DNA from: Thermoproteota archaeon
Lineage (GTDB): Archaea; Thermoproteota; Thermoprotei_A; EX4484-217-1; JAPDJV01
DNA length: 64,000 nt
Direction of reading: 5' to 3'
NCBI GenBank assembly: GCA_029258925.1
Contig: JAPDJV010000014.1
Span: 1 to 64,000 of the forward strand
Each line of letters opens with the position of its first letter. Position 1 is the stretch's first letter. Below, piece after piece: positions 27,385-36,768 of the stretch. Below the pieces are notes generated by a model. It ran no database searches and had not been told where the DNA came from. It saw nothing but the letters and a program-made list of their open reading frames with translations. The translations under genes and the position numbers were made by a program.

Positions 27385-27551
27385 TTTATGAGGTCACCAA
27401 TATAGTTCTTAGATGTGATGCTTATTTAATTAGCTTACTGGATTAAAGGTTCCATATTGATGGAATAGTTCCTCGATGAAACATCCAAATTTGGAGAGCC
27501 TAGCTGGAATGAGTTAATGGAGTAATATTACTGTTAAGTTAACACATTAGT

Positions 27552-27926
27552 TTAATCCTCTAGTACTTCCTTTAAAGAAAGTTTTCTCCCTTTCTTCACA
27601 AACGTTATTCTTGTGGGAACTCTCACTGGTATACCTAAGTAGCTGAATATGCTGTACAACGTGTATGCATCTAGACGATCTATTTTCCCCTTCTCAACTA
27701 ATTGCGCTATTCTATGAATGACTATCTTGGTTTCAACAGGATATTGTGCTTCAGCCAATTCTAGTATTTCACGAGCCCTGTCGTCCTCGAGTATGGATAA
27801 TACTATTTCGCGTGGATCTCTTTTCTCCCTCTTCACTTCTCTAGATGCAGACTTCAATAACATCTTCTTTTGAAGTTCTATCATCTTCTTCCTGAAGGAT
27901 AGAGGCAAGTCCTCTAAGTTATCCAT
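27552..27926 (-). CDS. Small basic helical protein, possibly PDCD5/TFAR19-like DNA-binding
   Basis: The 124-residue protein has a charged N-terminal helix (RKKMIELQKKMLLKSASREVKREKRD) followed by a helical core (EILELAEAQYPVETKIVIHRIAQLVEKGKIDRLDAYTLYSIFSYLGI) and a basic beta-like tail (VPTRITFVKKGRKLSL). The charged helix plus a three-helix core with a 'queue of helices, G-K-I-D' region resembles archaeal PDCD5-like proteins, but lengths and motifs differ. I give this as a possibility only. It is upstream of a 140-base gap before mevalonate kinase, on the opposite strand. Confidence 0.55.
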   Translation of the reverse strand: MDNLEDLPLSFRKKMIELQKKMLLKSASREVKREKRDPREIVLSILEDDRAREILELAEAQYPVETKIVIHRIAQLVEKGKIDRLDAYTLYSIFSYLGIPVRVPTRITFVKKGRKLSLKEVLED

Positions 27927-28074
27927 AGTATATCACCCTCCATCATGTACTTGCTCCCCTTATAGAAGAGTGAACATGATTGTATAAACTTTTAGTTCAC
28001 TCTCCTAAGTAAACTACTTAAGAGAACTCCTTAAAATACTTGAAGTTGAATATAGTGCTAGAGAGTGATAGTGC

Positions 28075-29088
28075 ATGATTAGAGGAGTTGTTGCAACTGC
28101 TCCTGGAAAAGTTACATTGTTCGGTGAACATGCAGTAGTATACGGGGAGCCTGCAATAGTTACTGCTATTAATAAAAGGCTTGAAGTAGAGGTGACTGAA
28201 AGAAAGGACGACTTGTTGAAGATAAGAATCGTAAACTTACCTCTCACAGATATAACCATAATCTTTAGAGATAAGAGAAGAATAGGTGCCGAACTAAGTT
28301 CTGAAAAAGCTGAGAAAGCCGTTGCTTATATAAAAAAGGCCATTGAGTTAACTTCGAGGCATATTGGAGAGTACAGAGGGGTTAACATAACAGTGCGCTC
28401 CGATATGCCTGTAAGTGCAGGGCTTGGAACAAGTGCTGCAGTATCTGTTGCCACAATAACTGCCTACAGTACTCTTCTAGGAAAGAAGCTTTCCCTAGAG
28501 GAGATTGCTAGACTGGGATATCTAACAGAGCTAGGAGTTCAGGGAGCAGCCAGTCCCATGGATACTTCAATAACAACATACGGGGGATCTCTTTACATAA
28601 AGCCCACTGAAGGGGGAGCTCCGATTATAAGGAAGGTTGAGCTTCCTCCAAATATGAAAGTGGTCATAGGATATGTTCCAAGAACTTCAACCACGAAGGA
28701 ATTGGTGGCTGAAGTCAAAGAATTGAAGTCAACGTTTCCTGTTCTAATAGAAAACATTATGAAAACTATTGGAGAATTAACTGAAAGAGCATTAGATGCT
28801 TTGAAGAGAGAAGACTTGAAATCTCTCGGGAAACTAATGGACATCAACCATGGTCTCTTATCGTCCCTTGGGGTATCTACTCGGGAGCTGGACATAATGG
28901 TTTACGCGGCTCGAGAAGCTGGAGCTCTCGGAGCTAAGTTAACTGGTGCGGGGGGAGGAGGATGCATTATAGCTATTGTCCCGAGAGATAAACTGGAGAA
29001 CGTTATTTCAGCAATAGAGGTTGTTGGTGGAAGAGGTTTTGCGGCAGAAGTTAATTGTCCCGGAGTTAAAGCGTCTCCAACTATATGA
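28075..29088 (+). CDS. mvk: Mevalonate kinase
   Basis: This GHMP kinase phosphorylates mevalonate in the isoprenoid pathway for archaeal lipids. The 337-residue protein has APGKVTLFGEHAVVYGEPAI, the ATP loop DMPVSAGLGTSAAVSVA, the catalytic Asp region GAASPMDTSITTYGG and GAKLTGAGGGGCIIAI. GTGATAG lies just ahead of the ATG. All key residues are intact. No other mevalonate pathway gene is adjacent. Confidence 0.95.
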   Translation: MIRGVVATAPGKVTLFGEHAVVYGEPAIVTAINKRLEVEVTERKDDLLKIRIVNLPLTDITIIFRDKRRIGAELSSEKAEKAVAYIKKAIELTSRHIGEYRGVNITVRSDMPVSAGLGTSAAVSVATITAYSTLLGKKLSLEEIARLGYLTELGVQGAASPMDTSITTYGGSLYIKPTEGGAPIIRKVELPPNMKVVIGYVPRTSTTKELVAEVKELKSTFPVLIENIMKTIGELTERALDALKREDLKSLGKLMDINHGLLSSLGVSTRELDIMVYAAREAGALGAKLTGAGGGGCIIAIVPRDKLENVISAIEVVGGRGFAAEVNCPGVKASPTI

Positions 29089-29143
29089 TGCCCCGCTAGC
29101 ATACTTTCAATAGATAGACTAAGATGTTGCTTAGACCTATAGG

Positions 29144-29551
29144 TTACTCAGAAGTTGTTAAGGGAAGTCTAACTAAGCCCTCTATGGAATCATACGATGT
29201 GTCATCTGATACCAGTGGCTCTCCTAATATTAATGCAGATGCCGCTATTAAGCTTCTGAAAAAGCTTAAACCATACTTACCCATTATTGAAGAATGTAAT
29301 ATCAATAGTTCAGAGCCCATGGTTCCAACCTCCTTAACACCGTAATCTTCTAATATTTGTCTAAGCGTGATCATAGCTAGCCTGGTTTCTGAAGGAGTTT
29401 TTCCAGCTGCCAAGAGAATAGCGTGAAGCCATAGAAGGCAAGTATCCGTGACAATCACGCCCTCCTCTCCCTCTAAAATCCTTCTCACACTGCTATGTTT
29501 AGGATGATTAGGGGATAACGCTAGAAGAAATTCTACATCAACCACTGGCAT
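29144..29551 (-). CDS. PIN-domain protein (VapC-like), some acidic residues missing
   Basis: The 135-residue protein has the PIN order: PVVDVEFLLAL with Asp5, a central helical part and an end IAASALILGEPLVSDDTSYDSI. In active PIN RNases a Glu normally sits in the helix near residue 40 and an Asp just before IAASA. Here those places read LLWLHAILL and FFRSLIAASA, so these acids seem absent. It is paired with an AbrB-type protein whose gene overlaps its start by 14 bases, which is the VapBC layout. It may be a weak or inactive toxin. Confidence 0.75.
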   Translation of the reverse strand: MPVVDVEFLLALSPNHPKHSSVRRILEGEEGVIVTDTCLLWLHAILLAAGKTPSETRLAMITLRQILEDYGVKEVGTMGSELLILHSSIMGKYGLSFFRSLIAASALILGEPLVSDDTSYDSIEGLVRLPLTTSE

Positions 29552-29783
29552 TGCTCATCACCCATTCGCCCGCTTTTTCAATAGCCTCCTTCACATCTAT
29601 TATCTTGTTGATTATTAGCGAATAAGTGCTTAGAGGATTAACCGGGAGAGGTTCTATAACGATTTTGCCATCTTCAACGTGAATCCTAAGCCTCTGACCC
29701 TCCCTTAAACCTAGCATCTCCCTTACGTGTTTAGGAATAATTATTGTAAATCTCTTTCCAATCCTAGTTTCCACCTCCAACAT
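29538..29783 (-). CDS. AbrB/SpoVT-type antitoxin-like DNA-binding protein (VapB)
   Basis: An 81-residue protein with a swapped-hairpin AbrB fold: LEVETRIGKRFTIIIPKHVREMLGLREGQRLRIHVEDGKIVIEPL, followed by a helical toxin-binding tail. The frame is open further back to 29855, but ATG 29783 gives the standard start and the region ahead looks non-coding. It overlaps the PIN gene by 14 bases. Such antitoxins usually repress their own operon; a candidate operator is at 29851-29872. Confidence 0.8.
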   Translation of the reverse strand: MLEVETRIGKRFTIIIPKHVREMLGLREGQRLRIHVEDGKIVIEPLPVNPLSTYSLIINKIIDVKEAIEKAGEWVMSNASG

Positions 29784-29835
29784 CACACTACACCACTCCA
29801 CTAAATCCAATACATTAAGACTGTTTATCGTAGTG

Positions 29836-29872
29836 AGCTTTTTATAGATAACCACTTATCACGCTAAGTGGT
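29836..29872. promoter_or_regulatory. Shared TATA box and palindrome between vapB-like and HAD genes
   Basis: A TATA-like TTTTTATAGATA lies at about 29839-29850. Just right of it ACCACTTA (29851-29858) and TAAGTGGT (29865-29872) form a perfect inverted repeat with a six-base spacer. The palindrome covers the expected transcription start of the HAD gene (TTG at 29879). The same TATA could serve the antitoxin gene on the other strand. An operator role is inferred from symmetry and position. Confidence 0.5.
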
Positions 29873-29878
29873 GGAAAG

Positions 29879-30709
29879 TTGAGACTGAATAATGTTTTCG
29901 ATAGATACGAGCTTTTCATAGTTGATTTAGACGGTGTTTTGTGGAGAGGTAACGAATTAATCGATGGATCCATTGAGACCATTAACATGTTAATTAGCCT
30001 GGGGAAGAGCGTTGTGTTCATGACCAATAATTCGACTAAAAGTAGAGCTACCTACGTGGATACTCTTAAGGAAGCAGGAGTGAACGAGGTTTACGTAGAG
30101 CAAGTGTATAATAGTGCATATGCTTTAGCTAAATACATTTCTGAGACGAAAAAACGTGTAAGAGCTTTCATAGTAGGAGAGGAAGGCCTTAGAAGAGAAC
30201 TTGAACTTGTTGGAGTAAAAACGGTGTGTAAACCATATCTCAATATTAAAGCAAATATTGTAGTAGTCGGGTTAGATAGAAAGTTAACGTATAGGAAAAT
30301 CGCAGTCGCTGTGAAGCTTATTATGGAGGGATCTAAATACTATGCCTGTAATACTGATGCAACAATTCCCCTAGAGTACGGGCTGGCTCCTGGAGCGGGA
30401 TCTATAGTGTCTGCTATCTCGACGGCTTCAGGTAGAGAACCGGAGTTCATTGCAGGCAAGCCAAATACGTATATGATAGACCTTTGCCTAAGGGACTACA
30501 ATGTTGAGAGAGAAAAAGTACTCCTTATTGGAGATAGATTGGATACTGACATTAAGGCTGCAAGGAGGGCTGGAATAGATTCGGCTTTAGTTTTGACAGG
30601 AGTGACCAGAATCGAAGACTTGAAGAATCTGGAGAATCCCCCTACATATATAATAAAAAGTTTATCTTCTATTTGTAGTACTGCGAAACCACTCCGCTAT
30701 TACTCATAA
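29879..30709 (+). CDS. HAD-superfamily hydrolase, NagD-like (class IIA)
   Basis: The 276-residue protein shows motif I FIVDLDGVLWRGN, motif II FMTNNSTKSR and motif III/IV with AGKPNTYMIDL and LLIGDRLDTDIKAARRAG. The large alpha-beta cap between motifs II and III is typical of class IIA (p-nitrophenyl-phosphatase or phosphoglycolate phosphatase-like). The natural substrate is unknown. Start TTG 29879 lies after GGTGGAAAG. It is a single gene with its own promoter. Confidence 0.85.
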   Translation: MRLNNVFDRYELFIVDLDGVLWRGNELIDGSIETINMLISLGKSVVFMTNNSTKSRATYVDTLKEAGVNEVYVEQVYNSAYALAKYISETKKRVRAFIVGEEGLRRELELVGVKTVCKPYLNIKANIVVVGLDRKLTYRKIAVAVKLIMEGSKYYACNTDATIPLEYGLAPGAGSIVSAISTASGREPEFIAGKPNTYMIDLCLRDYNVEREKVLLIGDRLDTDIKAARRAGIDSALVLTGVTRIEDLKNLENPPTYIIKSLSSICSTAKPLRYYS

Positions 30710-31136
30710 CCCTATTGTTACCCCTCAACATCATTAAATTATTGTTTTTCTAAATTACGCTGGGAAACACGAGTATAGCAGTCAAGTTATTATAATACTA
30801 AGGCGTTAAACGCTAAACGTACTAAAGATTCCATCTCTTTAACACCTGCTTAGCCTTTTAAATAAGTCTACCATCAATGTAACGTGTTTAAACAAAATAT
30901 TTAAGTGCTTAATAGTTGTAACAATTTCCATCTTGGAATTCCATGGAATTGATGGCCTTGATAATAATGCTTTGTATACCGTGGTCCCGCCAGACACGAA
31001 CAACCCACCATATCATTTTAAAGTAGAGAATTCAAAATAATTATTAGTAAAAGATATTAAAAAGATGCAAAACAATCACTATAATGTTAGGGAACACGAG
31101 TACACTATCTCATTTATGATCTAGGTGGCTTAAAAG
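30710..31136. other. 427-base intergenic region with a short orphan reading frame
   Basis: This is AT-rich and holds no recognised gene. A plus-strand frame open from upstream of 30933 (TTG) to a TAA at 31038-31040 reads ILEFHGIDGLDNN, then VVPPDTNNPPYHFKV, which looks more protein-like than random sequence. It may be a fragment or a very small gene without a good start. Two similar stretches, GGGAAACACGAGTATA at 30762 and GGGAACACGAGTACA at 31090, flank it. No tRNA or repeat array is seen. Confidence 0.3.
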
Positions 31137-32525
31137 TTGCTTACTATAAGCAGGGACCTATTATTGAAGATGTTATTGCCTCTACTCGTACTGTTTGGAA
31201 CATGTTGGTTAGCATGGAACTATTATGATGTGAGATATTTCATCGAGTGGGCTACAATAGCCGAGAAATATGGAGTAATAGGCATATATTCTCAAGCAGA
31301 TAAATGCGGATACATGCCCTTATCACCAATATTATTCGTTGCATCGTACGAGCTAGCTAAAACAGCCTCCCAGATGTTCACAAATATCCTACCAGCTCTA
31401 TCAGAGGTAAACTATTACAGACTGATCATAAAGATGCCTCTACTAATATCAATAGTATTAGTTGGGTACATAATGTATAGAAACGATGGATGGAACGTTG
31501 CCAAATGGTGGTTTTATGGGGTTCCAGTATGGGTGGTTTTGTGGACCTATCAGTTCGATCCAATAATGCTCCTCTTCATGCTCATTGGAACATATAGTTT
31601 AATCAAAAGAGAATACTTTAAGGCCGGGTTATGGCTAGGTATCGGAGCAGCATTTAAGTATATACCAGCCCTCATAATTCCCTTCGGGGTAAAAATAGCT
31701 GGTAATAGAAGGGAAAAAATACTTCTACTATTAGGCTTCCTCATTCCAGTGCTTATTGTCACGCTTCCATTTTTAGTATTCGATATTTCAGGTTTCTTCA
31801 ACCAAGCGTTTGGATTTCATATGAACAGATATCCACAGATGCTCTCGATATTTAATATACCTCAACTATTAGGGGGATTCGAGATGTCTCCCTTGGAATT
31901 AAAAATAATAACATTAATTTGGTTACCGTTATTCATAACCTTCTATATAATTGGACTATTAATGATGCCTTCGAAAAGTGGGGATAAGGACTCCATAATG
32001 TTGAGTATATGTGTTCTTATACTCTCCTTTATGATATTTAATAAAGTTCACAATGGGAATTATTTGATATGGGTATATCCTTATCTCTCTTACTGGATTG
32101 CTAAGAAAAACTCCCGGATAAAAGCATTATTCATTATTGCTGGAATCGTAGGAGCCGTAGGATACCCAACTATAGTTTACCTTCCCGCTGCAACCCTAGA
32201 TAAGCCGGTATTCATAGAGGAGGATAAAGTATGGTACAATGCTAGAGACATCTTCTTAAGATCTTGGGAGGGTGCTGGGGAAAGCATTGGGGTGAGAGTT
32301 ATTTCGTGGCTAAAGGGAAGTATGAGGGATGGCATGGTCTGGGTTTACATAAACCTGAATATACTGGGAGCGGTACTGGTCGCAGCATATAATGTCATTT
32401 TAATTTACTTCATGCTCAGCATGCTCAAGATAGGTTCACTGGGAGAACTTGCTGAGAAGATTAAAGAAGCTTACATTAAGTTATTGACATATTTCAGGAA
32501 AGTGATGTTAACAAAAATATTTTAG
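31137..32525 (+). CDS. Polytopic membrane protein, probable GT-C type glycosyltransferase
   Basis: This 462-residue protein has about 10-12 membrane helices. After the first helix is a loop with NYYDVRYFIEWATIAEKYG and YSQADKCGYMPLSPILF, the acidic loop expected of GT-C enzymes that use polyprenyl-phosphate sugars (DUF2029/PMT-like). Further features are WLGIGAAFKYIPALIIPFG and a hydrophobic C-terminal half. It lies upstream of glmS and the glmU-like gene, so a role in surface glycan or N-glycan assembly is plausible. The start TTG 31137 is tentative. Confidence 0.65.
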   Translation: MLTISRDLLLKMLLPLLVLFGTCWLAWNYYDVRYFIEWATIAEKYGVIGIYSQADKCGYMPLSPILFVASYELAKTASQMFTNILPALSEVNYYRLIIKMPLLISIVLVGYIMYRNDGWNVAKWWFYGVPVWVVLWTYQFDPIMLLFMLIGTYSLIKREYFKAGLWLGIGAAFKYIPALIIPFGVKIAGNRREKILLLLGFLIPVLIVTLPFLVFDISGFFNQAFGFHMNRYPQMLSIFNIPQLLGGFEMSPLELKIITLIWLPLFITFYIIGLLMMPSKSGDKDSIMLSICVLILSFMIFNKVHNGNYLIWVYPYLSYWIAKKNSRIKALFIIAGIVGAVGYPTIVYLPAATLDKPVFIEEDKVWYNARDIFLRSWEGAGESIGVRVISWLKGSMRDGMVWVYINLNILGAVLVAAYNVILIYFMLSMLKIGSLGELAEKIKEAYIKLLTYFRKVMLTKIF

Positions 32526-32580
32526 GGAGAAATCAGAGATAATGATGTACACTTAATTATGCTACGGGGTTTAACAGGAG

Positions 32581-34413
32581 TTGTGCGGCATAATTGGCAT
32601 ATGTTCACTTAAAGATGCTGTAAGCACGCCTCCTGCACTCATAATCAGAAGAGGCCTTGAAAAACTGGAGTACAGAGGCTACGATAGTGTAGGTATTGCA
32701 AGTATACATGACAATAAGATCATCATCAGAAAAGGTAAGGGGAAAATAAGAGAAGTAAATGCCCATAAGAGATTGGACGGGGTTCCCGGCTTAGTTGTAA
32801 TAGGACATACAAGATGGGCTACTCACGGGAGGCCAAGTGATGAAAACGCCCATCCCCACATAGATTGTAAGGGGGAAATAGCTGTAGTTCATAATGGGAT
32901 AATACAGAACTATTATCAGCTAAAACAATATCTGGAGGAAAGAGGACACAGGTTTAGAAGTGAAACAGACACTGAAGTGATACCTCACTTAATAGAGGAG
33001 GGGCTGAAGAGGTCGAGGTGTTTTTTCGAGGCATTTAGGGAAGCTGTGAGAAAATTGAAGGGTAGCTATGCCCTTGGAGTAATAACAGTGTTTGAACCGG
33101 ACAAAATATTCTTTGCGAGAAAAGATTCTCCTCTAATTGTGGGGCTAGGCAATGGATACAATTTCATTGCAAGCGATATACCCGCTTTCCTAGACTACAC
33201 CCGCAAGATAGTAGTTGTTCACGACCATGAAATAGGATATATCTCACCTCATGAAGTGTACTTCGAGGACATTAATGGAAGATCTATATCAATCAGCAAT
33301 AGAATAAGACTCATTGATTGGACCCCGGAGATGGCGGCTAAGGCTGGCTATCCACATTTCATGTTGAAGGAGATTCATGAACAACCCATCGCACTCGCAA
33401 ATACTTTAAGAGGCCTAGGAGTCGAAGTGGAGAAAGCCGCTGAAATCCTCTTAAACGCCGAACGAGTGTTTCTTGCTGCAGCTGGAACAAGTTACCATGC
33501 ATGTCTAGTCGCAGACTACCTAATGAGTACTGTTGCTTCAAAACCCACAATACCCTTCATTTCTAGCGAATATAAAAAGTATAGAAATTGTGTTACTGAG
33601 CGAGACGTTCTATTAGCGGTTTCTCAGAGCGGGGAAACTATTGATACGCTCATGGCTGTAAGGAACTTTAAGAATAGGGGAGCCACAATAATATCTCTAT
33701 CAAATGTAATAGAAAGTGCCATACCCAGGGAATCTGATCTCACAATATACACTAGAGCGGGACCTGAAATAGGCGTAGCAGCAACTAAGACGTTTACAAC
33801 GCAAGTTCTATCACTTGCCGCGATCACAGTCAACCTAGCATTCCTAAATGGATCAATTGATAGAATGGAGAGAAAGGAACTTCTAGACCAGCTCTCCTAT
33901 GCACCTAAAATTGCAGAGAAGTCGATAATGGTCACAGAGGGAATAATAAGGGAGTTCAGTAGGGAACTATCTAACAAGAACAATGCATATTACTTGGGGC
34001 GGGGAATAGGGGTTCCAGTAGCTATGGAGGGCGCATTAAAGCTAAAGGAAATCGCCTATATACATGCCGAAGCATATCCAGCTGGCGAGAGCAAGCATGG
34101 ACCAATAGCATTAGTAGAGCAAGGTTTCCCCGTTCTCTTTATCATAATGGACGACAATAACTATACTCATATCCTAGGAAACATAGAAGAAATGAGCGCC
34201 AGAGACGCGCTGACTATAGGAATAGTCCCGGAGGGTGATAAGGAGGCTTCCGAGAAGTTGACTATGGTCATCAAAGTGCCTAGGTCTCCTTGGATAACTT
34301 CTCCAATAACTTACACCCCGCCGCTCCAACTCCTAGCATACTATGTGTGTATTGAACGAGGTTATGATCCGGATAAGCCGAGGAACCTTGCTAAAACGGT
34401 TACGGTGGAGTGA
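32581..34413 (+). CDS. glmS: Glutamine-fructose-6-phosphate aminotransferase
   Basis: GlmS makes glucosamine-6-phosphate from fructose-6-phosphate and glutamine. The N-terminal class II amidotransferase starts CGIIGICSLKDAV with the catalytic Cys as residue 2, followed by LEYRGYDSVGIA and HTRWATHGRPS. Two SIS sugar-isomerase domains follow (AAGTSYHACL; LAVSQSGETIDTL; YYLGRGIGVPVAMEGALKLKE), and the C-terminus ends KPRNLAKTVTVE as usual. Start TTG at 32581 gives the mature Cys. The 610-residue length is normal. It is followed four bases later by the glmU-like gene. Confidence 0.95.
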   Translation: MCGIIGICSLKDAVSTPPALIIRRGLEKLEYRGYDSVGIASIHDNKIIIRKGKGKIREVNAHKRLDGVPGLVVIGHTRWATHGRPSDENAHPHIDCKGEIAVVHNGIIQNYYQLKQYLEERGHRFRSETDTEVIPHLIEEGLKRSRCFFEAFREAVRKLKGSYALGVITVFEPDKIFFARKDSPLIVGLGNGYNFIASDIPAFLDYTRKIVVVHDHEIGYISPHEVYFEDINGRSISISNRIRLIDWTPEMAAKAGYPHFMLKEIHEQPIALANTLRGLGVEVEKAAEILLNAERVFLAAAGTSYHACLVADYLMSTVASKPTIPFISSEYKKYRNCVTERDVLLAVSQSGETIDTLMAVRNFKNRGATIISLSNVIESAIPRESDLTIYTRAGPEIGVAATKTFTTQVLSLAAITVNLAFLNGSIDRMERKELLDQLSYAPKIAEKSIMVTEGIIREFSRELSNKNNAYYLGRGIGVPVAMEGALKLKEIAYIHAEAYPAGESKHGPIALVEQGFPVLFIIMDDNNYTHILGNIEEMSARDALTIGIVPEGDKEASEKLTMVIKVPRSPWITSPITYTPPLQLLAYYVCIERGYDPDKPRNLAKTVTVE

Positions 34414-34417
34414 TAAT

Positions 34418-35632
34418 ATGATTGGAAGAAGATTGAAAACTATTGTGTTAGCAGGCGGGCCAGGCATAAACATGAGGCCCTTATCTGATGGGATCCCTAA
34501 GGTACTGCTTAAGGTTGCAGGAAAATCAATAATAGACTATCCTCTTTCCTCTTTAAAAGAAACTGGAATAACTGATATAACAGTTGTTATATCAGATAAA
34601 ATGGTCGAGGAATATATTGAGAGTAAGTGGGGTAGGAGCTTAGATATTTCCATAGTGTACCAGGAGAAGAAGGGAATTGAGGAAGCAATTAAAGTGGGAA
34701 TAGAGGCTTCCAACGTACGAGAAAATGTTATGATAGTTTACGGAGATGTTATCACCTCCACTAATGCATACAGTGTAGTATTAGATGCGTATCTATCTAC
34801 AAACGTGGACGGAGTAGTGCTAACAGTTCCGCTAGGACAATACGAGACTTATGGAATAATTCTCTGGGAAAACGGTCTTTTAAAGAAAATAGTAGAGAAG
34901 CCTGTTACTCCCCAAGAATCGTCGATGGCTGTTGGAGGAGTGTTCATTCTACCAGTTGACATAAGGGATCATTTTGAAAGAGGACATACCATAACAGAGG
35001 CTTTAAACATTATGGCTCGGGAGAGAAAGATAATCTCAGCTTTCTGGAGTGGTATATGGATAGATGTGGGCTTTCCATGGGACATATTGGAAGCAAACCG
35101 CTTAATTCTTAGGCAAATAAGGGAGTCACGGATTAGTAGTAGGGCTACTATCGAGAACACTGCCGTAATAAAGGGGCCTATAGTAGTGGAGGATAACGCT
35201 TATATCGATCACTATGCTGTCATAAAGGGACCTGCCTACATAGGACCTAATACTTTCATAGGGATGGGCTCTTTCATAAGAGAGTTCACAAGTGTGGAGG
35301 AAGGGGCAGTCATTGGTGCACATGCTGAAGCTAGAAGGTGTAGTCTTCAACCGGAGTCCAGTATAGGATCATCTGCATTTATAGGTGATACTGTTGTAGG
35401 CTATAAAGCTTCTATTGGACCGAATGTGGTAACATTGAATGTTCTTCCCTCAGGAGTGAAAATATCTAGAGTCACACCAATAAGAGTGAGAGGTAAAAGT
35501 ATCGCTAAATTAGGTGGGATAATAGGTACGGAGGCCAAGGTCGGAGCTGGAAGTATCCTATACCCTGGTGCAGTAATAAGAGCTTACTCGTGGATCCCTC
35601 CCTTATCTATTATTGAAAGAGAAGAGCTGTAA
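34418..35632 (+). CDS. Sugar-1-phosphate nucleotidyltransferase with left-handed beta helix (GlmU-like)
   Basis: The 404-residue protein joins an N-terminal nucleotidyltransferase domain (TIVLAGGPGINMRPLSDGIPKVLLKVAGKSI) to a C-terminal hexapeptide repeat helix (AYIDHYAVIKGPAYIGPNTFIG, IGSSAFIGDTVVGYKASIGPN). This is the archaeal GlmU/ST0452 kind, making UDP-GlcNAc or dTDP-sugars. The usual GxGTRMRP loop has Asn in place of the conserved Arg. ATG 34418 follows GGTGGAGTGAT, a near-perfect ribosome site, and lies four bases after glmS; the upstream open frame is a shadow of glmS. The pair suggests UDP-amino-sugar synthesis. Confidence 0.85.
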   Translation: MIGRRLKTIVLAGGPGINMRPLSDGIPKVLLKVAGKSIIDYPLSSLKETGITDITVVISDKMVEEYIESKWGRSLDISIVYQEKKGIEEAIKVGIEASNVRENVMIVYGDVITSTNAYSVVLDAYLSTNVDGVVLTVPLGQYETYGIILWENGLLKKIVEKPVTPQESSMAVGGVFILPVDIRDHFERGHTITEALNIMARERKIISAFWSGIWIDVGFPWDILEANRLILRQIRESRISSRATIENTAVIKGPIVVEDNAYIDHYAVIKGPAYIGPNTFIGMGSFIREFTSVEEGAVIGAHAEARRCSLQPESSIGSSAFIGDTVVGYKASIGPNVVTLNVLPSGVKISRVTPIRVRGKSIAKLGGIIGTEAKVGAGSILYPGAVIRAYSWIPPLSIIEREEL

Positions 35633-35641
35633 GGACAACCA

Positions 35642-36757
35642 CTATTTGTTTCTCTTCCCCTCTACGAACTCAATAAACCACTTTCTGGCAATATCATCAT
35701 CTGGTGCTTGAACGGGCGGATGTTTGAAGAAGTAAGCAGAGATACTTGGAACAACGCCTCCGATTCCCCTATCTAATGCAATCTTAGTCCCCCTTATCAC
35801 ATCTATCATTGCCCCGGCAAACATCGACTTATCGTCTACTCTTAGTTTAGCCTCAACTATTACTGGAAAACCAGCAAAGCTTGTCCCCCTAATGTATATG
35901 TAGGCAATTTTAGTGTTTCCCAGAAAGGGAACATAATCGCTAGGTCCTATTCTAATCCGCCCTCCGTCAATTAAGTTATCGCCATATGGAAGAACGCTGG
36001 TGACAGCCTTAGTTTTACTAATTCTCTTACTCTCCAGCCTCTCCTCAACAGTCATATTTAGAAAATCCGTGTTCCCCCCAATATTCAGCTGGTAAGTTTC
36101 TTCTACCACAACACCTCTCTTATGCATCAGGGCCACAAGTGTTCTATGTAGAATAGTAGCGCCCAATTGACCCTTCACGTCATCCCCTACAAGAGGTAAA
36201 CCAGCCTCTTCGTACTTCTTCGGCCATGTACCAGTAGGGTCACTAGCAACAAATATAGGTATGCTATTTATGAAAGCTGCTCCAGCAATCTTTGCGGCTT
36301 CAGCATAGAAGAAAGTGGCTCTCTTGCTTCCAACAGGTAAAAAGTTTATCACTATGTGGGCACCTGACTCCCTAATCTTTTCTGCAACATCCTCAACCGT
36401 AGGCTCTTTGCCAGAATATGGCTTAAAGACAGGCCTCATATGATTTGCTACTCCATCTAAAATAGGGCCTTTCTCGACAACTACTCCAAGTTTCGGCAGG
36501 TCAAAAAACTTTCTTGTTATATTGGGGGGCTGAAATATTGCATCGCTTAGATCTTTCCCGATTTTATTTTCGGAGACGTCGAACGCTGCAACCCACTCTA
36601 TATCCCTTACATCGTATCCACATAAATTAACGCTCATCAGCCCAGGTACTATGGGGCTTTCCTCAAAGTCTATATTTGAGTAATAATAGACTCCTTGAAC
36701 TAGCGCTGAAGCACAATTTCCCACTCCTATAATAGCACACCTTATCTTTCTACCCAT
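35642..36757 (-). CDS. ino1: Inositol-1-phosphate synthase
   Basis: The 371-residue enzyme converts glucose-6-phosphate to inositol-1-phosphate, the precursor of archaeal inositol lipids and of the compatible solute di-myo-inositol phosphate. The NAD-binding start is [20 protein letters not shown]. Further conserved parts are [47 protein letters not shown] and [16 protein letters not shown]. It faces the PadR-like gene at 36859 across a 100-base region with two identical palindromes that probably control it. Confidence 0.95.
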   Translation of the reverse strand: MGRKIRCAIIGVGNCASALVQGVYYYSNIDFEESPIVPGLMSVNLCGYDVRDIEWVAAFDVSENKIGKDLSDAIFQPPNITRKFFDLPKLGVVVEKGPILDGVANHMRPVFKPYSGKEPTVEDVAEKIRESGAHIVINFLPVGSKRATFFYAEAAKIAGAAFINSIPIFVASDPTGTWPKKYEEAGLPLVGDDVKGQLGATILHRTLVALMHKRGVVVEETYQLNIGGNTDFLNMTVEERLESKRISKTKAVTSVLPYGDNLIDGGRIRIGPSDYVPFLGNTKIAYIYIRGTSFAGFPVIVEAKLRVDDKSMFAGAMIDVIRGTKIALDRGIGGVVPSISAYFFKHPPVQAPDDDIARKWFIEFVEGKRNK

Positions 36758-36768
36758 ACTGACACCCT

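Noticed and set aside
34343-34417. 25 extra N-terminal residues on the GlmU-like protein
   Set aside because: They are out-of-frame sequence of glmS; a strong ribosome site precedes ATG 34418.
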